Part shown: positions 34,842 through 46,700 of the stretch, one piece after another
How positions within the stretch are numbered: the first letter of the stretch is position 1
Layout: each line of letters starts with the position of its first letter
NCBI GenBank assembly: GCA_010279815.1
Contig: QEOQ01000658.1
Span: forward strand, 285,131 to 349,130
Origin: Brachionus plicatilis
Taxonomy: Eukaryota > Rotifera > Eurotatoria > Ploima > Brachionidae
Reading direction: 5' to 3'
DNA length: 64,000 bases
Program-made: the position numbers and the translations under genes
The notes under the pieces: model-generated
The model's database searches: none
What the model was told of the DNA's origin: nothing
Seen by the model: the letters and a program-made list of their open reading frames with translations, nothing else

Positions 34842-37175
34842 TCAACAAAGATCACAAAAATCACCTTTTTCTTTTGCTTCCATTATTAATTCCATGAATT
34901 GTTGAAATTTTTTTTTCAAATCCTTGTCTACATTTTTATGATTCATTTTTTGAACTAGTACCAAAAACGACTCTTCGGGAATTTTCGTAAAAACATTCTT
35001 AGATAAAAATCGAAATTTATTAAAATCCTAGATTTGACTGAAATTTACTTTTAAATTGTTTTTTATACAATTTTCTATTAAAACCATTTTGGTTATTACT
35101 TGCTTTGTATTTAAGTCGTCTTCGTTCAAATTTGAGCTATTCGAAATGATTGTTGTCGTACAACTATCATCATCAATATCTATATTTAACATTGATTTAC
35201 AGGCTATTAAATAGCTTTCCAATTCGTTTGCATATGAGTCTAGTTCATTCACTTTGTTGTTGTCTTCATTAATTAACTAAGAGGGCATAAAAAATGCATT
35301 GAATTTAAAATTTTTAAATTGATTTGATAATAATTACTTTATTTTTGTAGTCTTTTACTGAATGAAAATAATAAAATGCTTCTTCGTACTCTTCTTGCTG
35401 AAAAAAATACATTCCAAGGTCATAATTAATCTAAATGATAGAAAATATAATGCATTTAAATAAAATTAAGAATATTTTTCAAATATTTTTAGTCAAAAAG
35501 TTTAGAGAACAGACAAACAAAATTTTCAAAAATTTGTTTATTTTTATAATTTTTTAATGACTTTTACTAATAAAATGATCAAATTATTTTAGAGGTGCTT
35601 AAAAGGCTATTTTTAGTATACAAAAAATTAATTGAAACCTATTAAGCTATGGCTTGTTGAGCTGGCAAACATAAAAATACTTAAAAAAAATGCGATTCCT
35701 AAATTTCGGTTTACTTTATTTTTAAAAACGAAAAAATTTACTTTGAAAAATATTAGAAAAATATATGGTAGCTTTATTTTAAATAATATCTATATCTGAA
35801 ATAGATTTTTGGAATTTTGATATGATTTGAAAAGAAAATAAATTGCAAACTTGATTTCAATTTTGATAAAAAAAGAATTCTACAGAGTAGTCTAATTCAA
35901 ATACAAATTTTTTCTGGCAAATAAGAAATTCACTTCTGAAAAAATATTTTTTTAATAAAATTTTAAACTTGAACTTACTAACACATTCAAAAAAAATATT
36001 TTAAATTTACACTCTTATGGAAAATAACAATTGGGAATTTTTTCTAAGTTTTAAAATAAACAAAATTTGAAAAATTATTCTTTAACCCTCTAACAACTTG
36101 GATAACTTCGAAATAAAATTTGAGATCATTCTTATTTTTAATCTTCTTTTTTCTAAAAATTTTCTCAATCAAAAATAAGATCAGAAAATAATTTTTTTGA
36201 ATATTAATTTGTAAAATTTAAATTTTTTTTTTTTTATTCTTTATTTCTTTTTGCTTTCTCTCAGACCCTAAAGGTTCAATAATCCAAACTTAAAGAAAAT
36301 TAATGCTACTTACAATATTTCGAATTTCATTTTTATCATATTTAATCATATTATTCCAATTGAGATCAAAATTATAGACATCTTTTTTAGATTGATCATT
36401 TCGAATGCTAAAACACGACGATCCTGGCCTGTATAGATCGTTATTATTCAGATATTTGAAAAAAAAGTCTAAATAATCAATAGTCTGTTTGGTACTAGTA
36501 AGACCGAGTTTATTGTTTTTCACTTTAGCACAACTTAACAGATAAATTTATTGATGACACAAAAATGGATTAATTTTAATCTTACTAGTGATTTTTTGAG
36601 GACAACTTTAGCCTTAGATTCCATCTAAGATAAAACTGTAAAACAAATATTTGCTCCTTTTCAAGTTTTATCAAATCTAAATTGGTAAGTTTTTTAAGTT
36701 TAAATGTTTTCGACTTTGAACAATTCTGATGTAAGTTGGTCAAAAAAACTAGATAGTCCATCAAATCGCACAATTCAACAAATGGGATTCTTAATTTGAA
36801 ATTTAGGCTTTTTGACAAACAATCAATTTTTAAACGTACTCTTTCTCTAGTTCGTTCAGGTTCCAATCAATAAGACAAATAGCCTTGATAGCCAAAATCT
36901 TGAGCAGAGAACACTTGTTCGCATTCTCCTCGTCGCTCATGAGCCTCGATTCCTGCAGAAGTTCTAGAATAAACGAACTAATTGAATCTTGACAAATATT
37001 TTTGTTAGCAAAATTGTTAACTAAGCTCTGATTGATTACCTAAAAGATTATTTGTTTCTTCTTCGTGCTCATCTGGGCTATCAGATTGTCGTAATTGTTT
37101 AAAAGCTTCTTCGAACTGGTCTAGTTGATTGATCGATTCGTCAATCAAATTTTTATATTTCAAGAAACTAGTCAT
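34842..37175 (-). CDS. INTS8-like protein, N-terminal portion only
   Basis: Seven exons on the minus strand: 37040-37175, 36840-36963, 36586-36789, 36314-36533, 35338-35430, 35049-35276 and 34842-34997. They join without a phase break to 386 residues. Introns are 76, 50, 52, 883, 61 and 51 bp. Matches to INTS8 at 12901 include KILAIKAICLIDWNLNELEK (RVLAIKAAAILDWDLLKFEK), EIPFVELCDLMDYL, DLNWNNMIK, DLGMYFFQQEEYEEAFYYF, ANELESYLIACKSMLN and TKQVITKMVLIENCIKN. The WFEF motif and the C-terminal 600 residues are missing. No AATAAA follows the TGA on this strand. Apparent stops in the separate open frames all fall inside short introns, so it looks functional. It may splice on into the MASK-like exon. 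Confidence 0.75.
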
Positions 37176-40100
37176 TTTGAAGGATGATCTGAATGCAAAT
37201 AAGTAGAGAATTTAATTGTGGAGTTTTAAAAATATTTCTAAATTAGAGAAAGTTTTGATGGAAAGCAAGTAAGAGAAAGAAAATATAAGCTACATTTTAA
37301 TAGAGGAGAGAATGAAACAAAATTTTAGAGCTATGAAAAAAATTATGCTAATTGAATTGAATTTGAAATTTTTAAAGTTTAAAATTTTTACATATTTGTG
37401 CGATTTGCACGAGATGCTTTGGAGGCTTCGGCTCTCTAGGAATTTTTTTTTCTCTCAAACGTTTCAAGCTAGTTAAAGACGGCTTCGTGTGCTCTAATGA
37501 AAAGAATCGAGTATTTTTTGACAAATATCGATTTGCATTAAATAAGAGTTGTGTTTTAAATTTGTCTGTTTAAACACCATCGAATTATTAAAATAATTTT
37601 TGAATAATAGAATAAACAAACTTGAAAAGAAATAAATAAATTTTTCAGACCAAAAAATGGTCTGACTCAAAATTTTAAATGAAAACTTACACGAAAATTA
37701 TTTAGCATGTTCTTAAAATTATAACACATTAATTTTTTTTTCATTTAAATGTCCTTTTTAAACTTCGTTTTGTTATTTTTCGAATCTTGAAAGTTAAAAA
37801 AACAATATTTCTACTTTAGATGTAAAAATAAATTTCAGTATAAATCGTTTAAAATTTAAAATATTTCAAAAATTTGACTAATCAGTGAATTGATTTTATT
37901 TTGGTGGCTTCCATATTATCACAACCTAATTTTAATTTCATAAATAAACATGAACATTGATGCGTGACTATGCATCAATTGATTTTCAAAATTTTATGTC
38001 GAAACTTACAATTTTTTATTTATCTGACAACAAAAAATTTAAAAAACAGCTTTCCTCTTCATTAAGTAAAAAATACTCTAAAATACTAATATTTTTGCAT
38101 AATTGAATATTTAGTTAATATAAATTATTAAAATATGACCATTAATTTATGAGGGCTCTTTCGAGTGACCTAGATGATAATTTATGAGATTTGAAAAAAA
38201 AATAATTTATAAATTTTATATCAACTCAATTTGTATTATTGCAACATTCAGAGGTTTTTCTCTCTGTTGCCTCGAAACTTTATCTTGAAATAATTTTGTA
38301 GTTAAAAATAATCTTGTTTTATGTAATTCTACGAATTTATTTAAAAGGTTAGGAATTTGTTTTATATCTCATTTTAAAATAACAAATTATTCAGCTATAA
38401 TTATTTTCTACATAAATTATAAACAAAGTTTAGAGAATATTTCATTTAACTTCTGATATATTAATAAGTATATATTTGACTTATTATAATGAACTTTGTT
38501 AAATTCAGTTACAAGTAGAGCATAATCAACTTGCATTTTTAAACATAATCTTACTAAAATATAAGTTTGAATTAATATTTAAGATTTTTTAAATACCTGA
38601 AAAATTGACGATTATATTGTTGCATATAAGAGTAAAACAATTTATTTTAATATACCAGCAAACTTAAAAATTATTAAAAATAAATTGAAAGTTTTAAATT
38701 TTATCGTTTATTTCACTTGTATTAAGCAAATTAAAAATGGTCCAACAATCTTTTTCAATTTAGAGACAATGAGATAGATTACTTGAAAATTATTTTTTTT
38801 ACTAAAAAATTCTTAAGTTCTATTTTATTTTAATAGAAGAACTATTATTTCAAAAAATTAATTATAATTCTAAAATAATTGATCAGACTTAATTTTATTT
38901 GTTCGAAAAATCTGCAAATTAAAAAAAATTCTTTTTCTATACTAAAGCTTTAAGTAAATGTGAAAATTTGAAAAAAATAAAAATTGCTGTCCGGCAAGAC
39001 GATTTTTCATCCTTTTGTTATTATTATTATTTATTGATTCAAAGTCACATTGACAAGATTTAAATTTGATAAAAAAGAAAAAAAAATCCTTATTTTAATT
39101 TATATCAAAAATACATTTATCTTCATATTACAAAATTTAAAAATACGTATGCGATTTTTGATCATATTTTTTTTTGATTTGAAAAAATTCTTAATTTATT
39201 TTATTATTTATTAGTTTAAACCCTTGTAGGCAAAAGAGAAATGTTTAGTAAAAATATTTGAAAAAACTCTTTTACAATTTAATTTTAATTGAAACATTTA
39301 AGTAATAAAATCTACCTTAAAAAGCTCATTTAACTTATTATAAAAATAAAAATAGTTTTAGTTCGATTCCATATTTATTTTTATTTGTGAGACAACAAAC
39401 TTCACCGAGTCAACTAGACCTCGATTGTTCTCCAAAAATAAATGATCTTTTATTAATTTAAGTATTGGTATTTAAGCTATTTAAGTATTGGTACTGTAGT
39501 CATTTACATTAATACACATTTTTTTACCAACATTGCTGAGTTGCTTACATATCGAAGTATTTTTTTTGGTCATAAGTATTGTAGTTTTTGATAGGAAACA
39601 TCAATAAATTCCAACATATTGAACTATTTTTCATAATATATTGAAACTTTATCCTGAAATCTTTGAATTAATTCATTTTTTTCATGTTATACAAAAATAT
39701 TGATTGATTTATTGATTGATTGAAATTTTTGAAGAGATAGGTGAATTTTTTAAACGAACGTTATTTGGATTAATTGCTAGTATTAATAAAATCAATTTAA
39801 TTAAAAAATAAAAATTAACATTTTCTAATATGTTTATTTAGAAACTATCTAATTTTTGTCTTTTTTTATTTTTTAAATCTTATAACTTAACATCGCCTCT
39901 AATGCGTTTAATGAAAATAAATGAAAAAAAATAAATAAAAATTTATATTTGAATTATTTAATTTAAAAAAAAATTTTATTTAATAACCGAATTGTTAATT
40001 AAAAAAACAAACTTTAAAATTATTTTTCCTACTGCACTGTTAATTAGCTCGACAAGCTTCATGACACGTTAAACTAAAAAATTACTAATTCAAAATTGAA

Positions 40101-40690
40101 AAAAATTTTAATTTTTTTTCAAAATCACATCGACAACTACTTTTTCTATTTGAAAAGAATGGTGCATTTTTTTTAATTTTAAATCAACATGTTTATTTGA
40201 GTAAAAGGTCTTTTAAAAGATCAAAAAAAAAAATCAAAAATTTTAGCATTTATTAATTTTGTTGAAAAAAAATTTTCCAATTTTACAAAAGATTTTTATA
40301 AATTAATGACAAATATTATTTATTGAGACTTTTTTGCGGATAATCGCTTGCCAGACAAACAAATGGTCCCAGTGCTAAAAAGCTTAAAAGATTTTATTCT
40401 AATTTAGGAGCAAATATTTGTGTGTGTGTGTGTGTGCGGTTTTTGTGTGCAAATTGCAGGCAACTTAACAAAAATAAATTATTATAAATTATTTAAGAGA
40501 AAGAAGAAAATCGAAAATTTTCATTCTATAACAAAATAAACTCATAACACGAAGAGCTTTTATTGTTCATAGCATAGAAAGAAAATCGAAAAAAAAAAAT
40601 AAAATAAAGAGAATAAATTCTCTCGTTCTATCCAATTAAAATTTATATAATAACATTAACGTTATCTATTTTAAAGTTACACTTTTTCTC
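37176..40690. other. Gene-poor AT-rich interval between divergent genes
   Basis: About 3.5 kb with no credible reading frame, tRNA or clear transposon. It separates the minus-strand INTS8-like gene from MASK and must hold both promoters. A (GT)n run lies at 40420-40436. TTTCTCTAG just before the MASK ATG (about 40687-40695) could be a 5' UTR splice acceptor. Confidence 0.55.
40420..40436. repeat. (GT)n microsatellite
   Basis: About eight GT units upstream of the MASK gene. Confidence 0.9.
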
Positions 40691-40712
40691 TAGTTGTTTA
40701 TTTTGAGAAACA

Positions 40713-43700
40713 ATGGATATCGAAAAGCTGAACAAACTAAAGCCACGAAACCGTAACAGCACAAATGCGGCCCGCAACAAACTCACCACAAAAAAGACCA
40801 AATTTGTTTTGTGCGCACAGCCGTCGGACAAGAACAACAATCTCGAACGATTGAACTCCAAGTTGAACTCGAATTTTATTCAAAAATTAAGTCTGAATCA
40901 AGCCGACGAGGACAACGAAATAAGTCAAATCGAGAGCTTTGTGTTCAACGAGGACGAGCCGCAAAATGTCCAAGAACTAGACGAGGACAACAACGACGAT
41001 GATGACGATGATGAAGATGATGACGATGAAGACGATGAAGACGACGACGACGACGACGGCCTCAATTTGCTAAAAAACAGGCCCAAAACTTACGCCCAAA
41101 TCGACAACGACACAAAGCTAAAGCTGGAAACTCTGCTTGCGAACGCAGGCATCGAGTCCATAACCAGCGACTTGTTCAAAGACCCGCAAATAATGCAAAC
41201 GCTCACAACCACTTATGTGCGCACACTCAACGAAGTAGTGGCCAAAACTAAACTAAAAAAGAGTGTGTCCAAGAGCAAAAGTGAGACCAAGAGCATAAAC
41301 GAGGTGGTCGAGTCCACGTTCGAGGAATTCATATTGGCAGCGGCCGCGGTGGCTGCCGCTTCGTCGTCCTCCAACTCGACCATGTCGAACAACGGCGACG
41401 AGGACGACGACGAGCTAACCGAGGCCGACATCCAGCACCACAACTACATGATTCAAAAACTCGACAAATCGGACAAAAAATCGGACAGCAAATCAGACAA
41501 AAAATCGGTCACCTCGAGCGCCAGCTCGTCCAGCTCGTCTCTAAAACAAACCATCAATTCGTGCATAGGAAATCTGACAAGTCCCGAGTCACTGCTCAAC
41601 AAACTGATCGATTTGAAGCCGGACCTGGCCAATTCGGACAAAGAAGCCATCGACGCACTCACCCAAGTGGCTAATAAAAAAATAGCCGTGGGCAAAAGTC
41701 TGACCGAATTGCTCGAGGAGAACGCCGACTCGGTGCTGGGTCTGGCGTGCGCGAGCGGCTATCTGGAGCTTGTGAGCGTCCTTCTCGCCATCAATTCCAA
41801 CTCAAATCTGGACACTGTGTCCAAATCGAAAATTAAAAACGAGTCGACGCCGCTTATCGAAGCATGCTCCAACGGACACGAGCAAATTGTCGAACTTTTG
41901 TTAAAACACGGCGCTAATCCGAACAAAAAATCGTCGAGCGGATCTAGCCCGCTCCATTATGCAATACAAAATCAGCATGCAAATATTGTCAAAAAGCTCG
42001 CTGAGACGTGCAAGGACGCTATTTTGATCGAGCAGACTAACGAAAACGGACACACGCCTCTCATGGAGGCTGCGTCCAACGGATTTCTCGACTGTGCCAA
42101 AATACTTGTCGACATAGGCCAGGCAAATGTGAACACGTACTCGGCCGAATTCAAGGAAACCGCATTGACCTTGGCTAGTTATAAAGGTTGGTTGTTTTTT
42201 TTTTTTTTTTTTTTTGTTTCATCCGTGGGTTTTTGCGAGCTGCTTTTTTTAAGCTTGAATGCAGTCACGTGATTAAATTAGTTAATTTTTTTTCTATTTT
42301 TGAGTAAACAATCAAATTGAAATTAGTAAAGTTCTTATTTTTATGCCCAAAAATAAAAGGCCATTAAAATCGATACCCCAAAATTTTATTTTTTTCCCTC
42401 AAATATTAGCAATAATCAATAAAAAAATTAAATCAACACCAAATTAGATAAAAAACACTAATTTTTATTTATTTACACATATTTGATTAAATTTCACTTT
42501 TTATTAAAAATTGAATTCAAATATAGAACAAAGTGCTCCAATTTTTTTAATATTGTCACTTAATAATTGAATTTTTTTTAATTAATGTAATTTTGGGAAT
42601 ATAAAAAGCAACTTTTTTTTTTAAATAAAATAAAATGTCTAGTCTAGGCAGCATTTTAGAAAACCAATTTAATGACACAGCCGAAGACGCTGAAGCGTTT
42701 ACAAAAAACAAGAGAAGTGTTAAAAAGGTATATGAATATCTCCAAGAATTTAAAAGATTAAAATAATAACCATCAATTTGATAACATCTCTTGGAGTTTT
42801 CATAGGGCCATTAAATCGATAGCGCAACATTTTAATAGAATACACCATTAAACGCTACTGGGCGTGTCCAAACAAATGTGGAAAAAATTAAAATATTTAG
42901 TTTCACAAGTAAAATAAGGGTTTTTTGTATTTTTTAATTTTTTGTGGTAATTCTAATAAAATTGAGGTAAAAACTTAAAAATTTGAGGTGTTTTACTAAA
43001 AATTTGTGGTATTCTATCTAAATTTTTCCAAAATGAATAAATAAGGAAAATCTCTTGGAAAAATGAAAAATTTTGAAATCTAATTATTTTTGTATTCAAT
43101 GATAAATTTGACTTTTGGACAACAACTAAATGAAAATTAAATTTTTTTAAATAATTGGTAAAAAATTGTTAGTTTAATTAGGGTTCAAATAAAAAAATAT
43201 TTTATCATTTTTTTCAGAAAATAAAGATAGTTAATTTTTTAACTGCTTAATGGTTTTTAAGTATTTTAAGTATTTTAAATATGTATATTTGGGCTAGTTT
43301 AATATTTTTTTTTCACTTTTAAAAACGGCATTGTGAATTTTTATTTAAAAATTCAAATGAAAAAATTTAAATTCTTGAAAAAAAAATAATTTTGTACTTC
43401 AATTCTTCTACGATTTTTGTGTGAGTTTTAAAAGATAAAAAAAATAGGGTTTCATTTAACTGCAGTCCAGTTTAAAGAAAAAATTTAATATTTGCAAAAA
43501 ATTGATTATTTTTTTATCACACTATATATTAAATAAATAAATAAAATTAAACTAAATCTTCCATTTATTTAAAAATAAACCATTCTATAAATTTAATTTG
43601 TATCATTTTTAATTAAAACCACCAAATTTAATATTCTAAAATTTAGATAAAAAAATTTTAAAATTACAAAAAAAATTCTATTTAGAATAGATCATAGAGA

Positions 43701-46700
43701 ATAAAACAAATAAATCTAAAAATATTGATATTTCATTTGATCATTAATATCTCCTGTCTTGATTAAAATTAATTTTTATTAGTTGAATTCAGCGAAACAA
43801 ATTGTGTGTTCATATTGTTTCATAATGCTCAATTTACTCTATATAAATTAATGAAAAAGAATATTATTTTTAGAAAATTTGTTTGAAAAATTACAATGGG
43901 AATAAAAAATATAATAGTAAAATATGACTATTAATAAAAAAAATATTTGAATTTGAATAAAAAAGTAATTTTTAAGATTGAAAAATTTTTTTTTATACCG
44001 GTTCAATGAGTGGTATCGAAAGTTGTATCCATGCACTTTGAAAGAGCGTAGGAACATATGGTCATATTTACGCCTCACCAAAATTTTTCTTTAACCTTAT
44101 GAAGTAACTTTAGATTTGATTTTAATTTTAAATTTATGTTAAGAAACGTATTATCAAAATATACGATAACACATTTTAAAGATTTTAACATTAATTTTTT
44201 TAATAAAAATAAAGTTTAAATAAATTGGTACTGAGAAAAAATTTAATTTTTATAGTATTAGTCCAAAACTTTTTCTGCAAATTGCAGCAATTTAGCTTAA
44301 AAAACAACTGAAAAAATAAATTTTTTTTTAAATTTAAAAAAGCTCAGTTATTCGACTGATGTAGCTCTCTTTTCTTTTCTATTTAACTTATGTTCCACCT
44401 ACTGTCACATTCTAATAAATTTGAGTAAATTTTTCGAAAATAAATAATAAATTTTTTTCTCATAGTTGGTCTCATTTGCAGAATCAGTTTAGAACAAAAA
44501 TTTTATCATTTTTTCTTTTTGTAAGAATTTACTCATTCATTACGTTTTTTTTCTCATAAAGCAAAAAGTTAATTTTGAAGCTTTTATTATTAAATAATTT
44601 TGTGGCATAAATTTGATAGTATGGACTGATCTTAACCTTCGTTTCAGCTCTCTAAAAAATACATATAACAATTTTATAAAATAATAAAAAAAAGAGATAA
44701 AAAAAGCTAGAAAGACTTTTTTAATGTCAAATTTCTTTTTTATAAAAAGGAAATCCTGTTAACTTTATATAATGATAATTTATGTATAAATCAGTGTAAT
44801 ATGAAATGGGGTATAAAACCTACAAAACTAGGAAATCTATTATCTATTTTAAAAAATCTAGTATAAAAATGTAAAATATAATGTATTTTATTTTTTTCGT
44901 TGTTTAAATTCATTCTCAAAATCTAACATCAAAAATATTCCAAAACTCAAGGACGGCACTCACTCCAACACTATACACGACAGGATAGGATTGATTCATT
45001 CTATTGCATTAGTTGAACACTTTATACTTAACTTTATTTAATTTTGAATTTTTTTGAATATGAATTACCCTTAGCTCGTCATAATGTAACAAAAAATTAA
45101 GCAATAAATACTAAGAAAAAAAATTATTTATTGATGACAAAAAAGTTAATCAATATTACTAAATGAGTTTATTTAGAAAATTTAAGTAAATTTTTTGGAA
45201 TTCTTTTCTAAGTATTTTTTGCTTATTTATTTGTTAAATAATGACAAGCTAAAGCTTATTCAGATTTAAAAAAATTCAAAATTAAATAAAGCTAAATTTA
45301 ATTGAAATTAAGAAGAATAAAAATAAAATTCCAATCTTAAATACCGTAAACCTTTGACCACTGCTCTTGGAATAATATCAAAAATTGGGTTTATTCTATA
45401 TTGAACTAATACCAACGAAACCATGTTATAAAATTTTTTTATTTTTTTTAGAATAAACCTTGACTCCTGACTTTAAAAAAAGACTGAGCGCAAAAGTTTA
45501 CTTTTTATTCTAAGAATAATTTCGAATTTCTTCTCGAATAAACTTAAAAAATCGGGGAGTAAAATTCGAATTTTAAAAAATTAAAAATTAATTTTTATTC
45601 GAATTTGTGCCTCTATTCTAAGAGTAACAGTTAATTAAAAAATTCAATTTAATATCCTAAAAACTGTATAAACAAACCATCAATGCACAGTACATTAACA
45701 TGTGTTCTTGGATCTTTATCGCAAATAGTTCAGAAGAAGAAATTTTATTTAACTTTTACTCTTAAAGACTAAAAGACAAAAATTAGATTAAAGGTTAATT
45801 TTTACTTTTTTAAAATTTCGAATTTCACTCCACATGTTTATTCCAGAAAAAAATCAAAATTATTCTTGGAATAAAAGTTAACTTTTGCGTTAATTCTTAG
45901 TTTAAAGTTAGGAGTTAAGGTTTATTCTAGAATAAAATAAAAAAATTTTATAACATGGTTTCGTTGGTATTAGTTCCATATAGAATAAACCGAAATTTTG
46001 ACATTGTTCCAAGAGTAGTGGTCAAGAGTTTAAGGCATTATTTTTTTTGGATCTAAACTCAGCTATTAAAATGAATCAAATTTTTTTCATCAATAAAAAT
46101 GTTTGGATAATTTTTTTTCTTAGTATTTATTTCTTATTTATTTAACTGTGACTAGCTTCAACTTTTCGAGATAAAAAAAAAATTCAAAAAAATTCAAAAA
46201 AAATCAAAGCGAAATTTAAAAAATTTTTTTTTCAAAAAAACTAAAAGGTCATGTCGAAGTCGTGAAATACTTGTTGGAAAAAGGAGCTGACTGCGAGCAC
46301 AAAACGGACGAAATGCACACGGCATTGATGGAGGCGTGCATGGACGGCCACATCGAAGTTGCCAAAGTGCTAATCGAACACGGTGCCAACGTAAACATGC
46401 CTGCGGATTCATTCGAGTCGCCGTTGACTCTGGCAGCGTGCGGAGGCCACGTGGAGCTGGCCGACTTGCTAATAGACAATCACGCCGATCTAGAGGAGCG
46501 CAACGACGAGGGCTACACGCCGCTGATGGAGGCGGCGCGCGAAGGCCACGAAGAAATGGTCGCTCTTCTGCTCTTTCACGACGCCGACATCAACGCAATA
46601 ACAGACGAGACCCAGGAAACAGCGCTCACACTTGCGTGCTGCGGCGGATGCTACGAAGTAGCCAAGTTTTTGCTGGAGGCGGGCGCCGATCCCAATCTGG

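Larger units (their letters stand above)
42187..46247 (+). other. Large repeat-bearing intron of MASK
   Basis: 4061 bp between AAAG|GTTGG and CTAAAAG|GTCATG. It holds a long T run, two direct copies of a GGCCATTAAATCGATA-like word (42359 and 42806), a small open frame with its own TATA-like motif, and a large foldback near its 3' end. Confidence 0.85.

Noticed and set aside
34494..34905. Plus-strand frames of 89 and 62 codons
   Set aside because: The first begins in a foldback arm and the second is antisense to the last INTS8-like exon.
35028..35048. In-frame TAG in the INTS8-like gene as proof of a pseudogene, or a 21-nt intron
   Set aside because: A 51-bp GT-AG intron (34998-35048) removes the stop, keeps phase and matches the other intron sizes.
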